In this document: in pieces, positions 25,946 to 38,300 of the stretch
Numbering within the stretch: the first letter of the stretch is position 1
How the letters are laid out: each line of letters starts with the position of its first letter
Assembly (NCBI GenBank): GCA_023653625.1
Contig: CM042911.1
Span: 7,515,501 to 7,579,500 of the forward strand
Direction: 5' to 3'
Length of the DNA: 64,000 bases
Source of the DNA: Triadica sebifera
Taxonomy: Eukaryota > Streptophyta > Magnoliopsida > Malpighiales > Euphorbiaceae
Translations under genes and position numbers: made by a program
Notes under the pieces: generated by a model
Told to the model about the DNA's origin: nothing
The model's database searches: none
The model's input: only the letters and a program-made list of their open reading frames with translations

Positions 25946-28902
25946 TGTCATATTCACGAGTTAGACTCTAACCGTATACGTGTACTGCGGTTGTTTATAC
26001 TGCAGTATAGAGGCATACGATCGGAGTCTAAATACGGATAAATACATAAAATATTAATTATATTAATATGATTAAATGAATATGAATTTTATCAAATGAA
26101 ACAATGCAATTTCGTGTTATGCACGCAAATCGAGACGACATCGAGACAACAGTCCGGCCCGAAATTTGAGTTTTTCACTCGGTAGTGAAATTATAATTTA
26201 AGCATACCAAAATATGAAAAATATTATTTTAAGGTTATAGGTGGAATTATAAGGTCAAATTTTAATATTAAGGGTTTGAATTGTGGAAATAAGATCCTTA
26301 GTATAAGGTTATAGTCTAATATTTCAGATCAGAAGCTACAGAAATGCGATCACGGTCACAATGGAGTCGATGTGATCGAAATTTAATTTTAAGATTTTTA
26401 AAACTGATAAATTAGAAATCGGACGATGGATGAATTTTTACGGACCAAATTAAAAAAAATAATTAACCTATAAAAACTCGATTTTTGCACCGGTGGTCAT
26501 TTTGCAAATCAAAGAGACTGTTTCGAAGAGAAAATTATTTTATAATTTTTGAAATATTTAATTTGATGAAATTGAGTTGTTTGGAGGTTGAATTTTGGAG
26601 AATTAAAATTAATTATGAAGAAAAATGAAGAAAATTTTTGATTGGTTGGAAAATTTTTAAGTCAAAATTAATTGAAATGTGATTGGGTCATGTGTCAATA
26701 TTATGGAATAATTAATTATGCTATTGGTCAATGAGGAGGTTGATTAAGGAATTAATTATGATTAATTAAGTTAATTGGGGTATATATATAAGAATAATTT
26801 GAAATTCAATAAAAAAATCACAAAACTCATATTCTTCCTTCTCTCCTCCATGGCCGAGAATCTCCAAGCCCCAAATTCCTTAAGTTCTTCAATTTTTCTT
26901 CTTCCAATTATATTAATCACCAATTAAAAGGATTAAAGTTATATTAGTGTGAGGAAAAAGAGATAAAGGGGGAAAATTTGGCAAAAAGAGAAATCAAATA
27001 ATTTTTTGATACCCATTTGAAGAATGTGAGATTTTGTTCCTTTCTCCATGTGATTTTTTTGGTTTAATTATTGTCATAATTATTTATTTAATTGTGGTGT
27101 GATTTTGTAATATTTGGTTGATGGAAAAATTAGGGTTTATGGAAAAAATCTTGAAAAATTAGAGAAAAATAGGAAATAAAGAGAATAAGGCTTGAGGATG
27201 ATGGATTGAGTGAATAATTGATGAAAATAAATTTTAGGAATTTTTGTGAAATTTTTAGAGAATTTCCATAATTATGGTTAAATTTTTGGACAAATTATTT
27301 TGGAGGAATTTTGCCTTAAATTTAAGATAATGAAGTTAATTGGAGGGTATGGAAGTGGAAAATAAATTTTGGGATTGAAGAAAATTTTAATAGGATTTTT
27401 GGGGAATTTTTAGATTTTTAGCCAAATTATGGAAAATTTTATTGGGAGTTGTGGAATATTATTTTGGTGAAATTGATGATGGAAAATGAAAGAAAATGTA
27501 TTAGAGTGATGATAGGAATTTATTTGGAATTTTTAGAGTATTTATTGAATTAATAAATATTCTTGAATTGGAAATGGACACTAGAAAAATAAAAGAAATA
27601 AATGGAGAAAAATAGTTTTGGAGGCAGAAAAATAAAGAAAATAAATTATTATAAAAAAATTAATATTTGAATTTTTGATCGCACCGGAAAGCGTGATAAC
27701 GACCAAAATCGGAATTTATGCATTAAACATGCATAATAAGAAAATTTTAAATTATAGGATCTTGATATTCATGAGAGCGAAAAATTTAAATTTTGCTAGA
27801 TTTTATGTCATAAAGGGTTCAATAACTAATCGAACATTTTTATCTCTAGACGCGACGTCAGACCAGGCACCAACCCGAGATAAAGGGAAAGAGCCGGCAG
27901 ATACCGGCAAAGTGTAAAAAGGTTATTGCAACTACTGTTATAATAATAGTCATGTAAATATATTTTATGTAAAAATTGGAATTTTTTCAATTATTGTATT
28001 GAAAATATATTTTTGTATTTCAGAAAATTTAAATGTTAAAAATTCTCTATGATAATAATTATTTTGGTATTGAAAAAATATTTATTAATTTTATGAAAAA
28101 TGAAGTGAACTATGAATATGATAATTTTTTCCACATGTTAGTATAGACGTGAACTAGGGTATTGTTGGCATGTCAATAGGGTATAAATTATGGTCCTGTG
28201 CATTTATGTGGATCAATGAAATATTGTGATCCTGTGCATTTCTGTAGATCAACTGATACAATTGTCAGTCATGTGCATTTATGTGGGCTGAATCATATTA
28301 CATTTGGATCTTGTGCATTTATGTGGATCATAAGTTGGGATGTAATATGATACCCTTTTGATTCCCTATGAGCAAATCTAGAATGTTATAATATGTGAGT
28401 ATATGAAAAATATATTATTAAGAATTCAATGATATTTGAATTATAAAAATAATGTATTGTGGTATTTACAGAAAAAAAATGTAAATTTTGAATTGATTTC
28501 ACTTTAAATATATATTTTATTTTAATGATTACTGAGTTATATACTTAGCGTGAGAGTTTATTTTCTCTTGCGTAGGTTATTAAAGTAGCAGAAAACGTCC
28601 TAATTTGTAGATAGAGACGCTGATTGTGGACCGCATTATGGAGCACAACAGTAACAGTGGTAGCCACCCAGAGCGGGTTGATTTTTTTATTATATTTTGA
28701 TATGTATATATACAAATTTTTAAATTTCATTAAATCATGTATATAAATAAAATAAAAAAGTGTGTATGTATAATATTTTAGTATATTTTTTTAAACTTTC
28801 TTATTTTAAATATGTTTAAAATTAAAAAAGTATTTTTAGAGAGTTTTATTTTCTGTAACACCTCTTATCCGTCAGATATACGGAAAGATAAAGGATGTTA
28901 CA
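25946..28902 (+). mobile_element. Solo long LTR of a retrotransposon (copy 2), TSD ATGTT
   Basis: It starts TGTCATATTC and ends AAGGATGTTACA, flanked by exact ATGTT duplications (25941-25945, 28903-28907). No PBS, PPT or second LTR is present. It is a different family from copy 1 over most of its length, but shares the 3' end (TGTTACA) and the motif TTAGCGTGAGAGTTTA (28545-28560) at the same distance from the 3' terminus. An 80-codon ORF at 27675-27917 ends in TRDKGKEPADTGKV; its meaning is unclear. Confidence 0.75.
28192..28332 (+). repeat. Four-copy 36-40-bp repeat in LTR copy 2
   Basis: The phrase CCTGTGCATTTATGTGGATC occurs four times with small changes; TGTGCATTT starts at 28197, 28233, 28272 and 28312. 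It sits just upstream of the TTAGCGTGAGAG motif, the place taken by the 24-bp array in the other LTR family. Confidence 0.8.
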
Positions 28903-28907
28903 ATGTT

Positions 28908-29388
28908 TATTATAACTAGAAGTAACTCCGCATTATGTGGGATTGTAAAATCTAATGTCTATCATTAATTTATTAAATAGGACAGAATAATTAATAATAA
29001 AAACTAAAATAAATATTAAATTAATAAACAAAAATGTCTCATCATATTTTGCCATGAGTGATAGTTAAGAAAAAACAATGAATGAAGTAAATTAAAAAAG
29101 AAAAAATAGATTTAATGAATGAGTATTTTTTTATTATACTCATTTTGATATTACATGAATGTTTGCTTTTAAAAAGTAAAACTGCATTAACTACTAAACT
29201 TACAAAAGTTAATGGAGATTAAGAAAAGAGTATTGCCTCTAATGGAACAATATAAGATCAAACATCACACATTTGCTTGTTCAAATATATATAAAAAAAT
29301 ATCGATATTCAATTATGAGCAGCAACGATACTAACTCAATAGAAAGTAATTATATGTTTAGGATTTAGGACATTTAAAAACCTATACA
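28908..29388. other. AT-rich spacer
   Basis: No gene or repeat recognised between the solo LTR and the Mutator-type MITE. Confidence 0.4.
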
Positions 29389-29397
29389 TAATTTTTA

Positions 29398-30204
29398 GGG
29401 ATAACTTTAAAAATTCCCCAAGCGTTTTATCTTGGTTTAATTAGACTCTTAATAATTTTTTTTCTTTTCAATTATACCGAGCATGTTTCAATTTTTTTTT
29501 AATTATAATCTTCCGTCTAATTTTCTGTTAAATATGAACGAAATACTGAAGTAGTTATCCAATGTGAGTCTCATCCAAGCTAATATGACATTGAAATACT
29601 ATCAGTAAATGTTTGAAACTTTTGGTGATAAAATTTATTGTCTAATAATTTTTAAACTTTTGTGATAGAATATTTTTCTAAAAGTTTATTGGTAAATATT
29701 TGAATAATTGAAAAACAATTTTTTTTAATTTACTCCATAAATAGATTTATAAAAATGGATTTATAAAAAATAATTTTTTTAAACAATTTAATTGCATTTT
29801 TGCATGATATTATTTGAGACAAATTCATTATGGTGTCGATTGGATCTTTTCACTGTATTCTAATTGTGGTGTTAATGGAGTAAAATTTATAATTTTTTAA
29901 AATTATTAAATATTTTCCGATGAATTTTCGAGAAAAACTGTTACAAAAGTTAAAAAATTTTAGTGAAGAAAAATTTTTTCACAGAAGGTTTCAAACATTT
30001 AATGACAATACTCTTATGTCATATTGGTTTTTGCGAGATTCATATTAAATGATCACATCAGTATTTCGTTTATATTTAACAAAAAATTTGATGGAGGGTT
30101 ATAATTGAAAAAAATTGAAACATGTTGGGTATAATTGAAAAGAAAAATATTAAGAGTCTAATTGAAAATAAAATAAAATATTAGAGTATTTTTGAAGTTA
30201 TTCC
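29398..30204. mobile_element. Mutator-type MITE with long inverted repeats, TSD TAATTTTTA
   Basis: The two arms (about 29398-29690 and 29930-30204) are reverse complements over roughly 270 bp with scattered mismatches, starting GGGATAACTTTAAAAATTCC and, reversed, GGAATAACTTCAAAAATACT. The flanks are an exact 9-bp duplication, TAATTTTTA, at 29389-29397 and 30205-30213. Long terminal inverted repeats plus a 9-bp duplication are the signature of Mutator-like elements. The core is AT-rich and non-coding, so it would need a transposase supplied in trans. Confidence 0.85.
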
Positions 30205-31135
30205 TAATTTTTATTAGAATTAGACCTCAAACAGAAATATGTATTCTAATTTAGCATTGTTTGCAATCATTTATTTGAACTCATCTTTTAATTCTATTAA
30301 GATAATTAAAAAAAGACTAAATTTTCCAAATATTGATATGTTAGTTCAAATATTATTTTTAATTTTTTAGTTCAAAATTTTAAATAAATAACATTTGGGA
30401 ATCCTACTATTTAATTGGTCATAATACTTTCTCTTTGTTTCGGCTATATATATAAAACGAAAATTATATGAAAAAAAGGGAACAACCACAATAGCGATGA
30501 CCGTAGATAGTAGATACTAAAATTTTAAATATCTACATAAAATAAATTATAAAAAATTCATCAAATATTTAATAAATTATAATTATAAATAATTTTTTTA
30601 AAAAATAATAATTTATTTTTTTATTATTTGATAAAAATATTATTTGAAATAACAAATAGAAATATATTAATTACTCTGTAGTTACAGTTATTGATAATGA
30701 ATAAAAGTATTAAATTTTTATAAAATTTTATTAGACTATATATAAAATTTTAAATAATTTATAAAAAAATATTTAAAAAATAATTATGTAGTATATTATA
30801 GTGAAATATTTAAAATTTATAAAATATTAAATAAATAAATATTATTATAAACTATATAAAATAAACTATTAATTTTTTAAAAATATATTACAAAGAAGGT
30901 TTTTTTTGTAATTTGCTAATATGCATAACAAACAAAATAATAATGAAAAACACAAAAAGATCTTAAAAGGGCATTGTCAGAATAGCTTGCGAATCTCTTT
31001 GTCTTACACGGCATCTGAGAAAATGTGATTTTTTTTTTTTAAAAAAAGAGCAAAATCCGTATTTTGGTTACTTCCATTTTCTTTTTTTCTTTTAGTCTAA
31101 TAAATTTCTGAACATTAGATTCGGTCCCATCAAAT

Positions 31136-31138
<3 letters not shown>

Positions 31139-31168
<30 letters not shown>
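31139..31168. repeat. (TA)n microsatellite
   Basis: About 14 uninterrupted TA units. Confidence 0.9.
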
Positions 31169-31171
<3 letters not shown>

Positions 31172-32907
31172 TCTTATAGTGTAGTTAAGATAAATAAAAA
31201 AAATCTAAATTAGTTACAAAAAAATTTCTAGTTGCTTTTCAAATTGAAATCACATTATTTTTTTTATAACAAAAAAAATAATTTTCAAATTGACGTCAAG
31301 ATATATTCTAGCTGCTTTTCAAATTCTAGTTGCTTTTCAAATTGAAATCACCCTAATTGTATATTTTTATGTATGTTGGAATTAAAATTGCTATATTACT
31401 AAACAAGCATTTAATTATGAAAAAAAGATTAGTTAACAATAGAAATTAAATAAAAAAAATAGAAAATTAGCTAAAATTATGTAATTATTACTATTATAAT
31501 TGCAATCTTCTCTCTTTTAACTTGTATATGAAATTTTGACCAAACTAGTTATTAAATTTGTTAATTCAGAAATGGATTTTTATAACGAGAAATTCAATCA
31601 TTTTCTTAATTTACTAAAAGGAGCTAAATGATTAAATATTAAATAACAACAATATATTTTGTTAAAAAATAAATAAGAGAAAACCTCAGAGAGATTCTTT
31701 TGTATATTTTCAAAGATGCGATTTTTAAAATTTGTTTTTTCTTTCTTGGTTTAAAAGCATTGAGATATTAATTAAATATGTTCAACCGAATTGGACTATG
31801 CATCCTCAAATACCTATTTTTTTTTTAAATGTTTAATGTTTACCAATGTTATGTTGTAATTATCAATAAATTTATGAATTAATCAAATTACAAATTTTCA
31901 TATGACATGTTATTATTTAATTAATACATCAATTTATTTGCGAACATCATTTAAAAAATCATGCTTAAGTGCATTTTTTAATTGAGTATTTTTAGGTTTA
32001 AAATTAATATTGGGCTATTAGTTTGGGTGGATTAACATTTTATTATTTTATTGGATCCCATTAGAATTATCCATTAAAAATTAATTATTTTATATCAAAC
32101 TTATGAAAAAAATTATATTGGAAATTGGATCATGTCATTTATTCATTTTTAATATAATATAATTTGATAAATGTGCCATATATTCTTTCTTAAAATAATA
32201 TTAATATATTATTTTTATAATCAATTTCAATTTATTCGTATGCTATAAATATTGAACGACAGTTTCTATTTTTATAAAAAAATTAGTTAATTATATATCC
32301 TAATACTAATTAACAATCACAGAAGAAAAAATAAACATATTTTCATAGTAGTACCAATATATTTTCATATTAGTACCAATATATTTAAATAAAATTATAA
32401 CTATCACTATCCCATCGCCTCACTCCCTTTTTCCTTTTTACTTTTTTGCAAGTGGCAACAAACTATTTATATTGTATCCTAAATAAAATATAGGCACAAT
32501 GATATACTTACTTAAAACTAAAACTAAAAATTATTATTTTTAATACTAAAAATAAAAATAGATTGTCATTCCGCTTTTTAAACATTCCATTATCTAACAA
32601 TTATTTACATTGCATCAAATTTATAATCGTCAAAAATTAAAAACTAAAATAAAGTATTTTTTATCAAAAATTAATTTTTGTTAGCTTTTCGATGAAATGA
32701 ATTATTTTATGTAACTATGTGAAAATTATGTTAAATCATATTTATTATAGTAATAATCTATCAATAATGAAATTAAAATAATAAATTAAAGATACTTGTT
32801 TACTTGAAGAAAATGTAAGTGGAAAAAAAATACTTATTTAGTCAAAAAATCTTTTTTATTAATTGATTTATAAGTAAATAGGATTTTTTAAAAAAAAAAT
32901 ATAGGTT

Positions 32908-33228
32908 GTGTTTGGTAAAACTAGTTGATAATCTAATTATTAGCTGATAATATAGTTTCAACTGATAATCTAACAACTGAAAATTTACAGTTGAATATCT
33001 AGTTGATTTAATTAAAAAATGTTTAGTAAAATTAACTGAAAAGTTAATTGAAAAAAGTAAAATTACATAAAATGATATGTTTATATTATTCAAAAATATT
33101 ATATAAAATCTATTTAAATATATAATATAAAAGAATTTATATAATATATATGCATATTAAATAATATAAAAATTATATTAAATATTTCATCCCAATATAA
33201 TAAATATGTCTATCGTTATTATATAATA

Positions 33229-33273
<45 letters not shown>

Positions 33274-33405
33274 ATAATTAAGTAATTATATTATTATTAT
33301 AAAATGATAAAAAAATAAGGATAAAAAGGAATGAAAAAGAGTTTTATTTTAAGATTATAATTTAATTTTTTTCTAAATAAGTTACATTATCAAATACTAT
33401 TGATC
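32908..33405. mobile_element. Possible hAT-like MITE (GTGTTTGGTAA ends)
   Basis: The left edge reads GTGTTTGGTAAAACTAG and the right edge, reversed, reads GTATTTGATAATGTAAC. The interior has repeated TTGATAAT/ACTGATAATC phrases and a (TTA)n run. GTTTGGTAA-type ends are common in plant foldback MITEs. No duplication is clear and the borders are approximate. Confidence 0.35.
33230..33271. repeat. (TTA)n microsatellite
   Basis: About 14 TTA units, nearly perfect. Confidence 0.9.
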
Positions 33406-34361
33406 AAATTATATTATTTTTATAATTAAACTAAATTATAATCTATTTCGATGTTTTAGAAAAAAATATGACATATATAAAAACAAAAAGTGAATGTCTC
33501 GGGTTATGAAACTTATCCTGTACATCGATTGCTAATTTGCACCTAAAACTAATAACTTCCAATGTTTGTGGATCCTAAAACAACACCCTTCCTCTCTTTA
33601 ATCCCAAGAAACATGTCCTTCAAATTTCAAAATAAAATAATAAAATAATTAATGTTTAATAATATAGATTGTAATATTAAACCATTCAATTAAAACTTTA
33701 TTAAATTGATTTCATTAACTGAAATTTTGTAATATTGATTGTAAATATTCAGAGTGTGTTTACTTATAGAAAAATTTTCTTCTTATCATTTTCTAATTTA
33801 AATAAATATTAAAAATTTTCATTTTTCATAAAAAAAATTATAAAAATTATAAAATATATTTATTTACTATTATATAAAAAAATTCATATTTTCTATTTAG
33901 ATAATATTTTAAGTTTAAAGGGTAAACTTGAAATAAATAAAGTAAAAAATTTTGATTTTCATTTGAAAATAAATCATGTGTTCTCCAAAGGAAATATGGA
34001 AAACATATTAAAATTTATTTTTCCAAATTTAGTTATAATTTAAAAAATATATAATTTTTTTATTTTTATTCTAAAAAAATAGTACATATAAATATAAAAT
34101 CATGTTTTCGTTTTCATTTGAAATTTTTTCTAAAAAACTGATTTAGTTTCCTATAATTACACACACGCTTGGCTTAAATAAAAATTGATAACCAACTGCA
34201 ATAGTTTTAATTAGGAATAGAAATATTTTAATTTCCCGAAAAAAAAATTATAATTCTTGAACTGAAAACATTTCCAGTTTCGGAATTAGTGCCAGATTCG
34301 AGAAAAATATTTTTTGAAAAAAATTTATTTTTAATTTTAAAAACTGGTTTTTTTGAAAGGG

Positions 34362-34370
34362 TATATAAAT
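34362..34370 (+). promoter_or_regulatory. Candidate TATA box of the NLP gene
   Basis: TATATAAAT lies 145 bp upstream of the first upstream ORF and about 1.0 kb upstream of the main start codon. Transcription would then begin near 34390-34400. This rests only on motif and position; the region is AT-rich, so a chance match is possible. Confidence 0.4.
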
Positions 34371-34389
34371 GGATATTTTTATTGGAAAA

Positions 34390-35372
34390 AATCAGTTAAT
34401 TAACTAAAAAAAAATTCAAAATCCGTTTAATTGCCAACAAAAGAATTCCAAAAACCTAATTCAAGTTTGAGGCAATAAATTAAACGAATCGAGAATTCGA
34501 GTCTTCATGTCCGTTGCTCCCATAATTCCATTTGCTGAAACCTTTTCCCTTTTTAGTAACTTCAACTTCTCTCTGTCATATTTATTTTATTATTTTATTT
34601 TATTCTGTTTTCTCACTCTACATTTCTTGTCTTATTGTACGGAGGGTGTTAGTAGAGTTTCGAGGAGATTGAGAATTTTTTTTTTAGGTCGTTGTTTCTC
34701 TGTTTTCCTTAGGGTTAGGGTTTTCGATTGGGGATTTCTGTATTTGGTGTCTTTACCAATTTAGCGTCCATTTTCAGCTGAATTTAAGATTGTTTTTCTG
34801 TAAAGTCTGTGTGTTCGATACCCAGATGGAATATGTATGGATAATGGATATGGATACGTGTATTTTTGAGTGCGCTACAGGACAAATTGAAGATGGATTT
34901 CGTGAGTTGTTATTGATTGAAAAGTGTGGACTTACTTGCGCCAGCTTTGGAGATTGTGAATTGTTGGGCGTCATCTCTTAGAGGCCAGTTTTGGAGATTT
35001 CCTTTCTGTATTAAGGAATGGTAAGTTGTAATTAGATGGTGAATTTGATTTATTTGGTGGTTGGATATTGATATTTTATTTGTTTCGTTTATGCTATATA
35101 AGGGATTGGAAAGAAATCAGATTTTGCTCTGCTTCTAGTCTTGTGTTACTCCAATTTATCCAGTGGAAGTTTGGGTCTTTAGTGGATTCCTGTGGTAGCT
35201 AAGATAAATGTCTGAGCATTAAGGGTATAACTTTTTTAAGATTTTAGTATGAAATTTAGTAGTTTCACAAACAAATGAGAGAAGATATTAGGGGAGACTT
35301 TCTTTGAATAGAGAAGTAAATTTCTTTACATAGGTTGGGAACTTGGGGGAATTTGTGGGTTGATAAACTAGA
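34390..35372 (+). promoter_or_regulatory. Spliced 5' leader of the NLP gene with three upstream ORFs
   Basis: Base composition changes near 34500 from AT-rich spacer to transcript-like sequence. A good donor (AATG then GTAAGTTG, intron starts 35021) and acceptor (TTTACATAG, intron ends 35333) define a 313-bp leader intron. Upstream ORFs are 34507-34764 (85 codons), 34790-34981 (63 codons) and a 9-codon ORF created by splicing: its ATG is the last three bases of the upstream exon (35018-35020) and its stop TGA is at 35361-35363, 9 nt before the main ATG. Such an arrangement would be expected to limit translation of the main ORF. The transcript itself is inferred. Confidence 0.55.
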
Positions 35373-38300
35373 ATGGAATACCCTTTCTCATCAAAGGAAA
35401 AGGGGATCAATTATTGGACGTCATCACCAGCACAAACAGATGGTATGGCTTTACCAGGTGGTGGTACGAGGAATCCAATTTCAGAAGACCTATTCAACAA
35501 TTTTTCGGAGCTCATGAATTTTGATACATATGCCGGTTGGTGCAACAGTCCAGCAGCAACTGATCAGATGTGTGCTGCCTATGGGTTGCCATCTTTTCAT
35601 TCAACACCCTATGCATCTTTTGAAGCATTGAATTTTTCAGAACAGAATTGTTCAACCATTCCTGATGGGGACAAGTCATTAGATGCTGCTGGTCCATCTA
35701 GCTGCTATGGAGACAAAATGGAATTTCGGCGAGATTCCCAATTCGCTTATCCATCAGATTCAGTGCATGCTGATGATATGGTTGAAAAGCAAAGTAACAA
35801 TGCTCAGCAACAAAGAATTATGTCTAATATGGCAAATTGTGTTATTTCTAGACCACTTGGGTTTTCACTTGATGAAAAGATGCTGAGGGCATTATCGATG
35901 TTAAAAGATTCTGCTGGTGGGGGCATTTTGGCACAAGTTTGGGTCCCAATGAGGCGTGGGGATCAATATATCATGACCACTTATGAGCAACCTTACTTGC
36001 TCGATCAAAGTCTGGCAGGCTATCGTGAAGTGTCAAGGACATATACCTTCTCCGCAGAAGGCAAGTCTGGCCTTCCTCTTGGGCTTCCTGGTCGTGTATT
36101 TATCTTTAAAGTTCCAGAGTGGACTTCAAATGTAGTATATTATAGCAATGCTGAATACTTAAGAGTAAAGCATGCACTTCATCATAAAGTCCGAGGTTCT
36201 ATTGCGTTGCCAATTTTTGAACCTCCTCACATGTCCTGCTGTGCTGTACTTGAACTTGTCACAGTTAGAGAGAAGCCCGATTTTGATTCAGAGATAGAAA
36301 ATGTTTGCCATGCACTCCAGGTTAATTATATTTCTCTGTATATTTTACTAGAAAGAAATTTTTGTTCTTATTTTCCTGATACTTCACTTTCTTTTCCTTT
36401 GTTATGGGGATACATCATGCAAGCCCTTTTCCTTTCAGAAATCTGTAGTTAATACTAATTAGAGGTAAAAGGAGAAAAGAGAAAAATATGGTTTGCTCTT
36501 GAAAAGTTGTGCTAGTGTGGTGGCTTGGAAGGGGTCCCAAGTATGTGCGACAAAATATTAGTTTTTATTATGTTAAATATCTCTCATGAGAGTGGTTTCT
36601 GCTCATTCTATTATTGATATCTATATGTTAGTTGGTTGAGTTGAAGCATTTTAAACTATAAGAACAAGAAATAAGAACCAATTAAAGCCAAATTTGTGAT
36701 TTTAATTCTAGAAATAGTATGTCAATTAAACAAGCAAACCAGTTGTGTAAAACAAAGAAATGTTGTTTATTTATTTTAACCATGTGATTACTCAAACCCT
36801 ATTGGTTTTATTGGACTTCCGTCGCAGACGATCTGGAAATCATAGTGAAGCTTTTGGTTTTTGTCTTTCTCTTTATGATTCTGGGTGGACCTTTTAGTTT
36901 GGAAACATCTTAATTGCGCAAATGTAATTAAAGCTTGCCCTTTTCTTTTATTATAATATACAATTATGTATATTATATTGGATTTATCAGTTAACTCGAC
37001 CCAACTATCTGCAGGCTGTAAATTTAAGGAGCACAGGACCTCCTCGACTTCTTACTCAGGTATTTGTCAGAGTACCTTTGAGTTTTTCCATGCCAATTTC
37101 TCCTTCTTACCTGCAAAATATAAAAATAAAATAAAAGATTGCATGCACATCAAAATCAATAAAAATAAAGATAAAAAAAAGATGATTTTCAGCTATATGT
37201 GTGCACTGTCTATGACACTAAAATGTATGTTTTATTTTTTCAGAGCCTCTCAAGGAATAAAGTGGCTGCCTTGGCTGAAATAACAGACGTTTTACGAGTC
37301 GTATGTCATGCACATAGATTGCCACTGGCTTTAACATGGATTCCTTGCAATTTTGTGGAAGAAGCTGTTGATGAAATTATAAAAGTACGTGTCAGAGAAG
37401 GTAATTTAAGGTCTACAGGGAAATCTGTGCTATGCATTCAGGGTACAGCTTGTTATGCAAGTAGATATATGGAAGGATTTGTCCATGCATGTTCAGAAAA
37501 TTATATTGAGGAACAACAGGGTGTAGCTGGGAAAGCTCTTCAATCAAATCATCCCTTCTTCTTCCCTGATGTGAAGTCATATGATATAACCGAGTATCCA
37601 CTAGTCCATCATGCACGCAAGTATAGCTTGAATGCTGCTGTTGCAATCAGGCTAAGAAGCACTTACACTGGTGATGATGATTACATATTAGAGTTCTTTC
37701 TCCCTATCAATATGAAGGGGAGCTCAGAACAGGAACTTTTGTTGAACAACCTCTCAGGCACCATGCAGAAGGTTTGTAAGAGTTTGAGAACAGTTTCAGA
37801 TGCAGAGTTAGCAGGTGGAGAAGGTTCTGTAGTTGAGTTTCAGAAAGCAACTATGTCCAGCTTCCCACAGTTGTCGGTTTCAGTAATAAACTCGAAAGCA
37901 GCACTATTAAATGCCAACTTGAATTTGGTTGACAAGGTACCTTTAGATGTATCTAGTTCAAAAAATGATGTGACAGAATCAAATGGTCCTTGTGAACAGG
38001 TAACTTCTTACAACATATATTTCTTTTCCTTGTGATGGATTAGTTTTACTCTTCTGAAAATATAAGCTTTGAATGATCAGAAGATAGTCGTTTTATGCAT
38101 AAGAAACCATCTTTCTGTCTCCCACTTGTGATGATAGTTAATTTTTATTTTAATCAACTGGAGGATGGTCTTTGGTTGAGTTTGAACATTTGCTATATAT
38201 TTATTTTCTAGGCAATGAGTGGACCGAGAAGACAGCTGGAGAAGAAGAGGAGTACAGCAGAGAAAAATGTGAGCTTGGATGTTCTTCAGCAATATTTTTC

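Larger units (their letters stand above)
30214..34360. other. Long AT-rich spacer upstream of the NLP gene
   Basis: No coding sequence recognised. It holds (TA)n at 31139-31168 and (TTA)n at 33230-33271. Near 31230-31350 the phrase AGTTGCTTTTCAAATT recurs three times. A possible MITE is listed separately. Confidence 0.45.

Noticed and set aside
37199..37243. In-frame upstream extension of NLP exon 3
   Set aside because: It lies before the TTTTTTCAG acceptor at 37243; the conserved protein begins at SLSRNKVAALAEI.
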